Part shown: positions 13,301-22,200 of the stretch, in pieces
Layout: every line of letters starts with the position of its first letter
Numbering within the stretch: the first letter of the stretch is position 1
Source of the DNA: a virus
Direction: 5' to 3' (one strand)
Virus record (IMG/VR): IMGVR_UViG_3300031951_000212
Span: 1-54,499 of that record
DNA length: 54,499 nucleotides
The notes under the pieces: generated by a model
Seen by the model: the letters and a program-made list of their open reading frames with translations, nothing else
The model's database searches: none
What the model was told of the DNA's origin: nothing
Made by a program: the position numbers and the translations under genes

Positions 13301-15676
13301 GTTGGTGTTAAAATACAGGAAGAAGGAATAGCATATCAACTTGCAAGTAACAATTCATGTTATTTTAACCTTCAAAAATATCTTTTTAATTTAGATGGAA
13401 ATAAACAAAAATTTTCTGAATACATAAGTTATAGACTTGGTAATCAAACACCAATAAAACCATCTTGGAATAAAGCAATTAGAAATGCCGATGGTGCTTG
13501 GGTATCAACCAATGAGGCATCAGACATGATATTAACACCCGGTGATTATTTGATTTATGTGCACCGAGACAATGTTAATTATACTTCAGTAACTGACAAT
13601 ATTATATTTTCGACACCTTCTATAAGTTTTACAATAAACGTAAAGTTAGATGGTTGGGACTATGATAATAGTTATTTTTCTTTAACTGCGGTTGGCCCAG
13701 ATTATGGAGCAAAACCATATTGGGCTAAAGTTTATACTGATATAAATCTTGAAAAAAATTTCGTAAAAGAAACTTCAAAATCCGGTGGTAACGTTCATTA
13801 CTTAGATGAATATGTTCCAGTTTATCAAGCAGATGTAAGTGATATGGTATTGGGTACTGGTGACTTTTTAAGATATAAAAGATTATTAAATAAAAATTTA
13901 AACTGGACACAACCATTAACATTTAATGTTTTATTAGAATCTAATACATGGAAAAAAATAAAAATATCAAAAGAATATTCAAATATACAAAAATTAGTTA
14001 ATAGAAATAAATTAGATGTAATTGGTGAACCTTTAAATGATCCAAGTGATATTATATTAGAAAGCTATTCATCTTTCAATCCTGCATTTTATAATTATTA
14101 TGCTAGAAATCAATTTACATATACCCAAGATTTGTTTAAAGTAAAAAGATGCGCAGAAAGTTTTGTAACATATAATACTGCAATTGAAATAAATCCAGCA
14201 GAACCTTATTTCAACATGTTGAATACTCAATATCCAACTGTTGCAACTGTATCGTTCCCATCAAAATCTTATACAACAAAAGAAATTGGTGATTATATGA
14301 TACCAGAAAACTTAGGTGTCAGTACATATAGAGGTCGTGGATATGATATAAAAATAGACAACGATTCTCTCACTAACATAGATGCAATGAGTGCTGAAAG
14401 AATGTTCAGTGATATTGGAAAGTATGGTTCACGTCAAAGAGGATTAACAAAAAAAGACCAAATAACACCAGTTAAAATTGAAAATATTGATAATAGTTGG
14501 ATATATGAGCCTTATGGTAGAAATGAACGTTCGGGTGTTATAGTTGAAACAAAAGAAAATCAAAAATTTACACCATATCAAACAACATATGAATCTGAAA
14601 ATGAAAACAGATATGGTGTTAGCAGACAAAACGACATTTTCCAATTTTGGTCCCCACCAATTCCAGCAACTTGGAATGAACCAGAAAAGTATCCTTTAAC
14701 ATTTAGAAAAGAAGTATTGCCATTATCATACGAAGAAAGAAAAAATTTATTGTTGGTAGATTCTGGACAATTAAATAAATGGAGAACCGATATTTTTGGA
14801 AATGATTACGGTTTATACAAACAAATTATACCATCTTCGTTTGAAAATTTATTAGTTTGGTATAAATCAACAAACGGTACATTGTCTTCAAATGGTTCAT
14901 TAACAGATTACAATGGTGTGGTAAACACTTGGCTTGATAAAAGTGGAAACGGAAAAAATTTGCTTAGTTTCTCTGCGACGTTAAGTTCAAATTTTTCACG
15001 TACAACAACAGCACCAATACTTTCTGCAAACGTAATAAATGGAAAACCGGCATTGTATTTTGATGGAACTGCATGTCTTTATACAATGTTTAATTTGATT
15101 GAGAGTAAAGAATTATCAGTTTATATTGTCGGTAAATTTTTAAATACCAATACAACATTTTCAAATGACAACTATCAGCCAATGTTGGCTATATCTTTAT
15201 CATCTGAAAACCAAAATTTTACAACTCAATATTTTGATAATCAAACATTTGCATTTTTCCAAAAAAATAATAAAAATGCATTTGGATTTGGCGCACCGTT
15301 TTTTGATTCAACTGCACCGTTAATTAGTGGTACACCAATTGTTTTTGATAACAGCAGAGATTCCAGATTGGACTTAGAAAATTCAAACGAAGGATTCAAG
15401 GTTTTTGAATTTATATTTGACCAACCTTCTGCAACTTCTTATGTAAACAAACAATATTATCTTGGTTCTGTTGATATAAACAAATATTTAGATAAACCTT
15501 TATATGCAACTGCTGGTGAAAACCAAACCGGTGGATTGTGGGTTGGGTCCTATGGTGGTGGTCAGTTCCCAACAAAGTGCTACATTGCCGAAATATTCAT
15601 ATTTGACAGAGCATTATCAAATAGAGAAAGATTGGATATGGAGAATTATTTAGGTGCGGAATATAGATTATTTTAA
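10352..15676 (+). CDS. Giant virion protein with vWA and LamG-like domains (1774 aa)
   Basis: Residues about 810-1030 read as a von Willebrand factor A fold: LVVLVDTSHT (MIDAS-type DxSxT), AKVSVVTFGT, TNILDALQVAEYIL, KKIIIFTNG (Asn where Asp is usual) and GVKIFVADVG. The C-terminal 280 residues (from about 1497) form a concanavalin/LamG-like domain with VNTWLDKSGNGKNL, GKPALYFDG and EIFIFDRALSNRERLDMENYLG. A region near 325-350 (ESSLLESGATAG...FLSD) recurs in the 1148-residue protein at 19289. Probably a tail or appendage protein; adhesion is inferred from the domains. Its end overlaps the convergent gene at 15668 by 9 bp. Confidence 0.7.
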   Translation: MSIQLNTITPLSYNNWLSNQTTLNPNTAQLKYVEYLNDWYRVQGLKKNEATNQLKNDYIQLIKDLSFLFGKKEKDQFLADVDVTKDEELVFSIPFFAKKLKEIAILLSKKRETIKEAKLKYNLIGSNNGLERLMYEYILKGFTRSDEGISQIPTYHLSNLFPELSTVKDNFYIEVEELHDPNTYFDSDPSVSINEYVDVQDLVNQIPFEGLSEDEIIGLITTRYLPRVAPTPLSNLFNNYLQDANIIDTTVSLSSLSGLIFNQVNASVKYMGEPRYGLTAIRLKDVYLPDKEISINMPQGNSWFLWPSGDRVLNDLEFNNEFVPIKLNESSLLESGATAGSSIFLSDLIFTEKNGMLEGAWLHGTEVLIIEDNMEINLERVSFRDFIFPFVGFNVTPKGNVFDGYSIKDTIFETFNLFDPLKKRELLEAYFTSNLPNSGSHIIYLNQTSLVDAGAYAGKYPDESDCLTSKYKVNQLPNTYTDDTNGPLDESFLFKFNETDLVIKQGLINIQWPIQTFDNKSDLPVSISLKSDTCLPVILGEIDTAKEMIGATAGISFDDADIIYKLSNDTDEPIEAAWLGGQSINNLDLNYKSINIYNTSAVKCSVYNEGVIQPSLTFKANPSEKISFVWCDVDTPADEVFKYVEHSSNCLYGKNKHDYYADQDYRNPNPLFFKNHWSECTCKSVNFSPIGHKGNKFIDYNASTDFLFADPDGAGVDFAINTWSDTRNLNYEKSPQFGFFKLSDSANDSPIGWGEGTWKTPNEKPFILKTGRRYTYCRSSFRKNKSATNPSPYLIVKYPYKQITGYLNLQNNLDLVVLVDTSHTQKFDIDDVKTIVSDLTKRILNDKNKVAKVSVVTFGTYSSIISFLTTDQYLLDLYISAIGVSDEPEYYKTNILDALQVAEYILYTNTEVNATTNLKDLCSNLNFIIGNPLLKSKYTNVPFLNGDKKIIIFTNGIESINIGLGLPQAEKLKQNGVKIFVADVGVKIQEEGIAYQLASNNSCYFNLQKYLFNLDGNKQKFSEYISYRLGNQTPIKPSWNKAIRNADGAWVSTNEASDMILTPGDYLIYVHRDNVNYTSVTDNIIFSTPSISFTINVKLDGWDYDNSYFSLTAVGPDYGAKPYWAKVYTDINLEKNFVKETSKSGGNVHYLDEYVPVYQADVSDMVLGTGDFLRYKRLLNKNLNWTQPLTFNVLLESNTWKKIKISKEYSNIQKLVNRNKLDVIGEPLNDPSDIILESYSSFNPAFYNYYARNQFTYTQDLFKVKRCAESFVTYNTAIEINPAEPYFNMLNTQYPTVATVSFPSKSYTTKEIGDYMIPENLGVSTYRGRGYDIKIDNDSLTNIDAMSAERMFSDIGKYGSRQRGLTKKDQITPVKIENIDNSWIYEPYGRNERSGVIVETKENQKFTPYQTTYESENENRYGVSRQNDIFQFWSPPIPATWNEPEKYPLTFRKEVLPLSYEERKNLLLVDSGQLNKWRTDIFGNDYGLYKQIIPSSFENLLVWYKSTNGTLSSNGSLTDYNGVVNTWLDKSGNGKNLLSFSATLSSNFSRTTTAPILSANVINGKPALYFDGTACLYTMFNLIESKELSVYIVGKFLNTNTTFSNDNYQPMLAISLSSENQNFTTQYFDNQTFAFFQKNNKNAFGFGAPFFDSTAPLISGTPIVFDNSRDSRLDLENSNEGFKVFEFIFDQPSATSYVNKQYYLGSVDINKYLDKPLYATAGENQTGGLWVGSYGGGQFPTKCYIAEIFIFDRALSNRERLDMENYLGAEYRLF

Positions 15677-16132
15677 TTCCAACATAGATAATAAATAATC
15701 TGTTTTATTTAACCTTGATATAATTTCTTCTTTTGTGTTGTTAATTCCTGATTTAACTTTAGTGGTGTAATCATTAAACTCTAAAGAAGTCAATAAACAT
15801 TTAATGTTATCTGATAAATTATAATAAACATCAATCATGTTTTCGTTGTCATTGTATTGATCAATGTTTTCTAATTGATTTATTGTGATATTAAATTTTG
15901 GAAATACCACATTGCATTTTTTAGAAGTTCCTATTATTTCTTCTTGTAAAGCATCAAATAAATCATTTAAATCTGAATATAATTCACCTAATATTTCATG
16001 TGCATTATAGTCTGTAACAAACCAATGTAACATTCTAATTATGGAATTAGTTTTATTTAAAATGATTCCAAAAATTCTAACAGAATCTAAGGAAGAATCT
16101 AAATTGGATGTTTTAATTATTTCTATGTTCAT
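15668..16132 (-). CDS. Ferritin/Dps-like helical protein (154 aa)
   Basis: Residues about 33-68 read RMLHWFVTDYNAHEILGELY, then SDLNDLFDALQEEIIG. The LHW...H...LY..L....D...E pattern is that of Dps-like ferritins and of phage families with the same fold (for example DUF5856). The remaining sequence is helical and acidic. In Dps the His, Asp and Glu make an inter-subunit iron site; here only part of the set is visible. It is coupled to the preceding gene by an ATGA overlap and is the last gene of the leftward tail cluster. Enzymatic role unproven. Confidence 0.45.
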   Translation of the reverse strand: MNIEIIKTSNLDSSLDSVRIFGIILNKTNSIIRMLHWFVTDYNAHEILGELYSDLNDLFDALQEEIIGTSKKCNVVFPKFNITINQLENIDQYNDNENMIDVYYNLSDNIKCLLTSLEFNDYTTKVKSGINNTKEEIISRLNKTDYLLSMLELK

Positions 16133-16542
16133 ATTTTATATATTTCAGTTCTAATCAAATATCCATCTAATTCCATATTATTGGTACTGATCAATTTTTT
16201 TTCTTTGTTTTGTTTTTGATTTTCATTTTTTGGTGTTGATTCTTCTTGTTTAAAAGAATTTAAAGTATATCCACCATCAGACACTTCTACTCTATATCCA
16301 GCCTTTATTAAATCGTTTGATAAAGAAGACATTAATTGTTTAAGGTTTTTAAAATAAAGTCTCCAAAATGGAATTGGAAACAATACGTTAAGTGCATTTA
16401 TTCTTTGTGAACAAGCTTGACATGGTTCTTTTTTACCAGTTAATAAAAAAGTAAACCAAGAGAATAATTTACTATGTAATGTACATGCTATTAAATCACC
16501 AAGACCTTTTGAATATCTACATTTTAGATTTGGATTTTTCAT
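16129..16542 (-). CDS. Conserved-looking Cys-containing phage protein (137 aa)
   Basis: Starts MKNPNLKCRYSKGLGDLIAC. Cys8, Cys20 and a CQAC pair (about 41-44) could bind a metal. A hydrophobic stretch NALNVLFPIPFWRLYFKN follows, and then a helix and a Lys/Asn/Gln-rich linker. The C-terminus DGYLIRTEIYKI is strand-like. I cannot name the family. AATAAATA lies 8 nt before the ATG. Its TGA overlaps the start of the ferritin-like gene. Confidence 0.6.
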   Translation of the reverse strand: MKNPNLKCRYSKGLGDLIACTLHSKLFSWFTFLLTGKKEPCQACSQRINALNVLFPIPFWRLYFKNLKQLMSSLSNDLIKAGYRVEVSDGGYTLNSFKQEESTPKNENQKQNKEKKLISTNNMELDGYLIRTEIYKI

Positions 16543-16550
16543 TTATACTT

Positions 16551-16556
16551 TATTTA
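16551..16556 (-). promoter_or_regulatory. Late-promoter-like TAAATA before gene 16129-16542
   Basis: AATAAATA (16558-16551), 8 nt before the ATG at 16542. Confidence 0.45.
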
Positions 16557-16566
16557 TTAAAAAATA

Positions 16567-17733
16567 TTAATTTGCAAATAATTTTTTAGATGCACAAGCC
16601 GAATATGATAGAGCGTTTGTATCTTTAGTAAACATAAATCTAACATTTTTAATATTTTTGTATGGCATTGGCCAAGTTTTTGCTGTTGTTTTTGGTGTTG
16701 GATAACCATTTGATGCTGTGATATTATCAGCATTCCATTCCAAATATGTATCATCAGCATTGTTACTAGTTGCTTTCCATGTATATACCAATGATTCTGT
16801 TGGAGATTTTTCAAAAATAACAGATAATGTTCCATATTTATTCGTTGTTCCATTACATGATGCTATCGCATAACCATAAACATCTCTATTGTACCATTGG
16901 TTGAATAGTATGGGTGAACATTCCCCTATTGCATTTTGTGTAGTTTGTGTATTTACTGTATTGTAATTTTGTATAATGGTGGATTGAACAACTGTTGGTA
17001 CTAAAACGTCTGGACATTTTGTACTTAAAATATTCATAAAAGTCCAGTTGTTATTTCTATTTTGATATCTTATTAATGGAACAATCCCAAAATTACTATC
17101 TTTTTTAAAGAAGTAACCATATATTTTTCTATACTCTTCATTTGGTATTGATGATTGAATGTTTTCATATATCGGTAATGTTTCAGATGTCAGTTTAACA
17201 ACTACTGAATTTGTTAAAACATCATATCCAAATGTTTTAATAATAGATCCGTCATTTTCATAAATTGGTGTTAATAAATTAATTTTTGCGTTTTCATTGA
17301 AATTAATTGCAGGATAATTATCTTCAATATAATCCAAACCTCTTGATGTTAATTCTGAAATAAAAGTGGGTGTGTTTATTTTTATAAAAACATCTTCTAG
17401 TTGATTACCTACATTTGATTTATTAAATTCGTATGAAACTGTTAATTCTTGGTTCATCCAATAGGAACTCAATAATGATATTCCATTGTATGCTCTTTCA
17501 AATGATAATGGGTTTAACATTTGTTTCAGATTATCATCAAATATTTTCTTATTAGAAGATAAATCATAAAAAACAGAAAACAATGGTGTGTTTTCATTTG
17601 TTGTTGTCAAAAACAAAGATGACAAATTACATAAAGCAGAATCTAAAGATAAGAAGTTAAAATTGTGTTTACCCAAAGAATCACCAACACACTCTTGGTT
17701 CAAAATTTGATATGTTAAATTTCTTTCACTCAT
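16567..17733 (-). CDS. Virion protein, member of a three-gene paralogous set (388 aa)
   Basis: The N-terminal 45 residues (ILNQECVGDSLGKHNFNFLSLDSALCNLSSLF) align with the starts of the next two genes. The segment SSYWMNQELTVSYEF corresponds to their KW...(T/S)V.YP(Y/C)I region. The C-terminal 150 residues are unique, with CNGTTNKYGTLSVIFEKSP and a beta-rich end. AGGA 7 nt before the ATG is one of the few Shine-Dalgarno-like sites here. Follows the 257-residue paralogue with almost no gap. Function unknown; position implies a tail or appendage component. Confidence 0.6.
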   Translation of the reverse strand: MSERNLTYQILNQECVGDSLGKHNFNFLSLDSALCNLSSLFLTTTNENTPLFSVFYDLSSNKKIFDDNLKQMLNPLSFERAYNGISLLSSYWMNQELTVSYEFNKSNVGNQLEDVFIKINTPTFISELTSRGLDYIEDNYPAINFNENAKINLLTPIYENDGSIIKTFGYDVLTNSVVVKLTSETLPIYENIQSSIPNEEYRKIYGYFFKKDSNFGIVPLIRYQNRNNNWTFMNILSTKCPDVLVPTVVQSTIIQNYNTVNTQTTQNAIGECSPILFNQWYNRDVYGYAIASCNGTTNKYGTLSVIFEKSPTESLVYTWKATSNNADDTYLEWNADNITASNGYPTPKTTAKTWPMPYKNIKNVRFMFTKDTNALSYSACASKKLFAN

Positions 17734-17734
17734 A

Positions 17735-18508
17735 TTATATTCCTGCTAATATTTCTTGAAACTGCCATTCACAGTTGTTAACTTTAAAGACAAAAGCATT
17801 CATCTCGGGTTGCTCGTATTTGTTTTGATATTCAATTGTTATACTTGCTGCTATAGATGAAGATTTTTGTGGTAAATTATTATCAAAATAACAGTCTATG
17901 TCTTCACAAACTGAACAGTTGACACATCCACCACAAGTGAATCCACCATTATGACAAGTAACGCTTCCACTGTGATAGCATTTGGAACAATGTACACATA
18001 TTTTTTGGTCTGCTGTTGAACACATTGTAGCATCCATTAATTCTAATGTTTCTTTTGTTGGTGTATCTTGTGAATAATTTAAACTATAAACTATCATTTG
18101 CTGTGTTTCTATATAATTTGGTTTACCGACTTTAGATAAAATTGGATAATTTAAATTTATCCAACTTAATATTCTTGATTGTGCTTCCGATGGATTTTGT
18201 TCTACTAGTCTATTTTCAAAAATACAAGGATACCAAACTGTTAATGGTGTTAACCATTTTGAACTACTTTCTTCAAAAACAGTAGTAGCTTCTGCCCAAG
18301 TTGGATAACTAACTTTAATTTCTCTTGATGATTCTTTCCATTCTTGTTTTTTTGCTTCATATAATGCTGCCATTGGTAGCCAATAATTGATCGCACTTGT
18401 TTGTATGTTCGTTAAGATTACATCTAAATTTTCATAATTTTGATTTATAGCGGAAAGAGTATTGCCAATTGAATCCGAAGTTGTTATTTGAAAAATTGTG
18501 TTTGTCAT
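17735..18508 (-). CDS. Cys-rich virion protein, paralogue of its neighbours (257 aa)
   Basis: Start chosen at 18508 (MTNTIFQITTSDSIGNTLS) because this ATG overlaps the TGA of the upstream gene (18505); the longer frame would need a TTG. The N-terminal motif DSIGNTLSAINQNYENLD and SKWLTPLTVWYPCIFE match the neighbours. Residues about 165-210 hold a dense Cys cluster (ICVHCSKC, CHNGGFTCGGCVNCSVC), plausibly zinc-binding or disulfide knots. Virion role inferred from position. Confidence 0.6.
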   Translation of the reverse strand: MTNTIFQITTSDSIGNTLSAINQNYENLDVILTNIQTSAINYWLPMAALYEAKKQEWKESSREIKVSYPTWAEATTVFEESSSKWLTPLTVWYPCIFENRLVEQNPSEAQSRILSWINLNYPILSKVGKPNYIETQQMIVYSLNYSQDTPTKETLELMDATMCSTADQKICVHCSKCYHSGSVTCHNGGFTCGGCVNCSVCEDIDCYFDNNLPQKSSSIAASITIEYQNKYEQPEMNAFVFKVNNCEWQFQEILAGI

Positions 18509-19287
18509 ATTTGTAATGTCCAATCTCCTTCTGATTCTTTTTTATACTTAAATTTAAAACATCTTGCCGTATATGTATCATTATATGTATTACTAACTTG
18601 TAATAGTTTTAATAATTTACTTCCGGTACTTGGACATGACCCAGTTGAGCAAGACGTGGTGATATTTGTAGCACATCTACTATAAGCATTAATACAAAAG
18701 TGTCTACCACCTTCATTTAAATTACACCCTCGATGTAAATTACCACATTGATTACCAGAACAACATATTTGTTTTGGTTGCACTACTGGTAAACATTTTT
18801 CTTCATATTTTCCAGAAAAAGAAAAAGTGAATGTATCTATTTGATATAAATTTATATAAACCATTACTTCTTGTGAAAGACAATAATTTTGTGGCGAAAA
18901 ATTTAAAAGTAACCAATCTTTGATGGTTTGTTTATATGAAACAATGTTTGAATAATAATCGTTAATTTCTAAAATATAAGGATAAATCACAGAAAACTCT
19001 TTAATCCATTTGGCACTAGTTGATGTAACACAAGAATACATACTATTGTATTCAGATTTTCTACCAAGTGTATTAGCAGAACCTAAACTCCAATCTGCGC
19101 TATTTTGTGCAAAATATGTGTAAAGACTATTAAATTGATTTGAAAAATCCATTAAAATGTCAGTATTTGCCGATAATGTATTAAAATTAAAATTTAATAT
19201 ATTAAAAGAATCAGAAAGACATAATCTTTCATCTATAAGATAGATGTTGTTACACGTTTTATCTGTTTTTTCAAATTGAATACTCAT
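18505..19287 (-). CDS. Cys-rich virion protein, paralogue of its neighbours (260 aa)
   Basis: Shares with the gene at 17735 the N-terminal region (DSFNILNFNFNTLS), the middle AKWIKEFSVIYPYILE...IKDWLLLNF, the EVMVYINLYQ strand, and a Cys cluster at about 178-225 (ICCSGNQCGNLHRGCN, CINAYSRC, TTSCSTGSC). The Cys spacing differs between the two proteins, so the knots have diverged. Two nt separate it from the upstream giant gene. Function unknown. Confidence 0.6.
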   Translation of the reverse strand: MSIQFEKTDKTCNNIYLIDERLCLSDSFNILNFNFNTLSANTDILMDFSNQFNSLYTYFAQNSADWSLGSANTLGRKSEYNSMYSCVTSTSAKWIKEFSVIYPYILEINDYYSNIVSYKQTIKDWLLLNFSPQNYCLSQEVMVYINLYQIDTFTFSFSGKYEEKCLPVVQPKQICCSGNQCGNLHRGCNLNEGGRHFCINAYSRCATNITTSCSTGSCPSTGSKLLKLLQVSNTYNDTYTARCFKFKYKKESEGDWTLQI

Positions 19288-19288
19288 T

Positions 19289-22200
19289 TTATTTCCAATT
19301 TATTTTATACAAGTTAGCCTGTGCTGGTGCTACTTTATTTAAATTATTTTTTATAGAATCTTCTATTATCATTTTAATTTCACTACTAACATTTAGATTG
19401 TATATGTTAATGTTATAGTATTTACTCTTGCTTCCCGGAAGTTGCATCTTGTACCAGTTTTTAATATCTTCTATGTATGATCTTTTACCCACAGCCATGT
19501 TCCATAACATTTTTTTATCTTTTGAACCATAATCAGAAGAAAGATATATTTGTTCAATTACACTTTTTGGTAATCCTTTTGCATAAAATCTTAGATCTGA
19601 TACTCTGCCGATAAATTTATATCCATCGTTTATTTGTATGATATCGTTTAAGTTTGTATTTTTAATATTTTGAACACCTAACAATAAAGAGGTTCTGTAA
19701 TCATAATAAAGTTGATATTCTTTTGGTGTGAAAGTTATTTTTTGAATTTCAAAACCATCTAAATATGATGAAACTAATCCTTCAGTAGAATCAAAAGATA
19801 ATGCGAAATGATGCCATCCTGGAGTTAATGAAGAAATTGTGTAATTTAAACTTAATAGTTGTGCTTTTTTATTGTTAACATCTGCTATTTTTAATTTCCA
19901 ACTTAATTTCTTTGTGGACAATTTATATTTTCTAATATAATCATATCCAGTAAAATCACCGAATGCCCCAATTGTGCATTGTTCATCGTTAGTTAACGAT
20001 ATTAAATCTAATCTTATTAGCAAGTTTCCATTTGAATCTATTTGATATAATATGTTTTCATCTACATCGATTAATATCAACCTATCTTCTGTTTTTGATT
20101 GTTCACCACATTTGAATGTATTTGAATCGATAGGAACTCTTATAAAGCCAAGGTATCTTTTCTTTGCAGTATTATCTAAACATCTATTAACTGGTAAAGA
20201 TGACGATTTACCTATTCTAAATGTCATTACAATTTTTTCTTTTACTAAGTCTATTTTTGATATAGAATCTTGATCGTGTGAAATCCATAGGTTGTTATCA
20301 GCATCACATATGATATCTTGAACTGCACCTATGTTTGCAAAAATTTGACTTGATGCTATGTTTAATGGGTCTGCACATTTATATAAATTTCCACCTATAA
20401 TCTGCCAAACGGTGTTGTTATTATCTACTGTTGATAATGTACCATATACTGGTATCACGTTATCATTTAAATCTATTTGTATTTGGTTTGTGTTTAATGG
20501 CAAGTTATTGTCGTCAATGTAAACACCATATGTGTTATATACTACATATTTTTTATTAACATTGTCATACACATAAACATTTTCATTGCTATCAATTTCA
20601 ACTTGAGAAATATTGTTGACATATTCTATTTTAAGAGAAACCAAAACTTGATCATCTATGCTTATTTTTTTAGCAGTTTTATTTCCGGTATCAAAAACCC
20701 AAAAACTGTAATCTGACAATCTCTTAATGATTTCATTGTTTGAAAATTCGTTTTTTACCGAAACTTCAAAACTACTAATTCGGCCAAACCTATAATTTAT
20801 GTTATGGTATTTGTTTGTATTTCTATTTATTAAACTAATAATAGGTGTTGTTAAAGATGATTCATTAATAAGACCAAATCCACTATTGAAGTAATTTCCA
20901 AATATTTGATTGCCGTTTATTGAATTCCAATCATCAACATTTACCCACATTGCAACAGTTAATTTTGTTTGTTCCAATAAAATTGATTTAGCAGGAAACA
21001 ACACGTGGTTTGTTCCATCCAACTCGATATATTCTCCTTTTAAATTTTCTGGTTTATTGAAATATAAAATTCCATCATTTTTATACTTTGAAGAATCTAA
21101 AACCGGGTCACTATCCCAAGATTTAACATGTATTATTTTTGCACCTTCTGGTAAATGATCATCGTTTGATGCATTATCTACATAATTTAAATAACTCTGT
21201 CTGGTTTTTTTACCAACATGAAAAAATCTATATAATGCACCAGGTTCTAAATAAAGTTGAGACGGAACATCATATACATAATATAAATTTGGTTCTATTT
21301 TTTGGTGATATGAATAAACTTTAGATGTTAATGCTTGGTTTACTGTGTAATAAGCAGAATTATAATATCTATCTAACCAGACTCTTTCTCCGTTTGAACT
21401 CAAGCACAACCAAGAACATAACCATGTGTTGTTTGTTATATCTTTAAACTCGTTTTTTATAGATGGTGGTTGCGGTGCATCCAATATTTTTTGAGAATAA
21501 TCTTCGAGTTTGAAAAATAATCTGTCGGATATATATGGTGTTTCTCCTGCCAATGCACCATCTTCTAATAAGTTTGATTCTTGTATTCTTTGTCTTGGTG
21601 CGGTTGGTGCAAAATGAAATGCTGTGTCCACGTCTGTTTCAAAATCCATCTTTAATGTATTAGAATGAAACCCTAAAAATATTTGCTCTAATCCATTTAA
21701 TTGGTTTGTTCCGCTGAATATTTTATCATATCTTCTTCTGACGCCATATTTTTCATTTTCAACTTCTGAATTTTTAGCATAAAAAGAATAATTGTATTCT
21801 GGTGTTTGATAATTTTTAAGACCATGTACGTAAACTGGATAGTTAGCAACGTTGTCGTTTATTACCGGATATTCGTATGGAAATATACCTAAATAGTTTT
21901 GAGCATAATCCATTTTTTTATATTCTGGTAATATTTCCAATTCAGTTTTTTTGTCTAATGGGTTTGTTTGATATTTTGCCAAAAAACTATCTTTAATATC
22001 AGTATTATTAGAAATTGGTTTTTTGTAAGTTATTAATTTAAAAACAGATGATTTGGGAAAATCCATTTCTTTAAAAAATGGTGGAAATGAGCTAAGACCA
22101 TATGCCATTGTACCAAATACTTGATTAACTATCAACATTTCATCAGTTAAAACTATTTCTTTTAAAAATGGATCATATTGAAACAATATTAAAGTTTCCT

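Noticed and set aside
18508-18523. TTG start for the 257-residue Cys-rich protein
   Set aside because: The ATG at 18508 overlaps the previous stop as ATGA, a recurrent arrangement in this genome.
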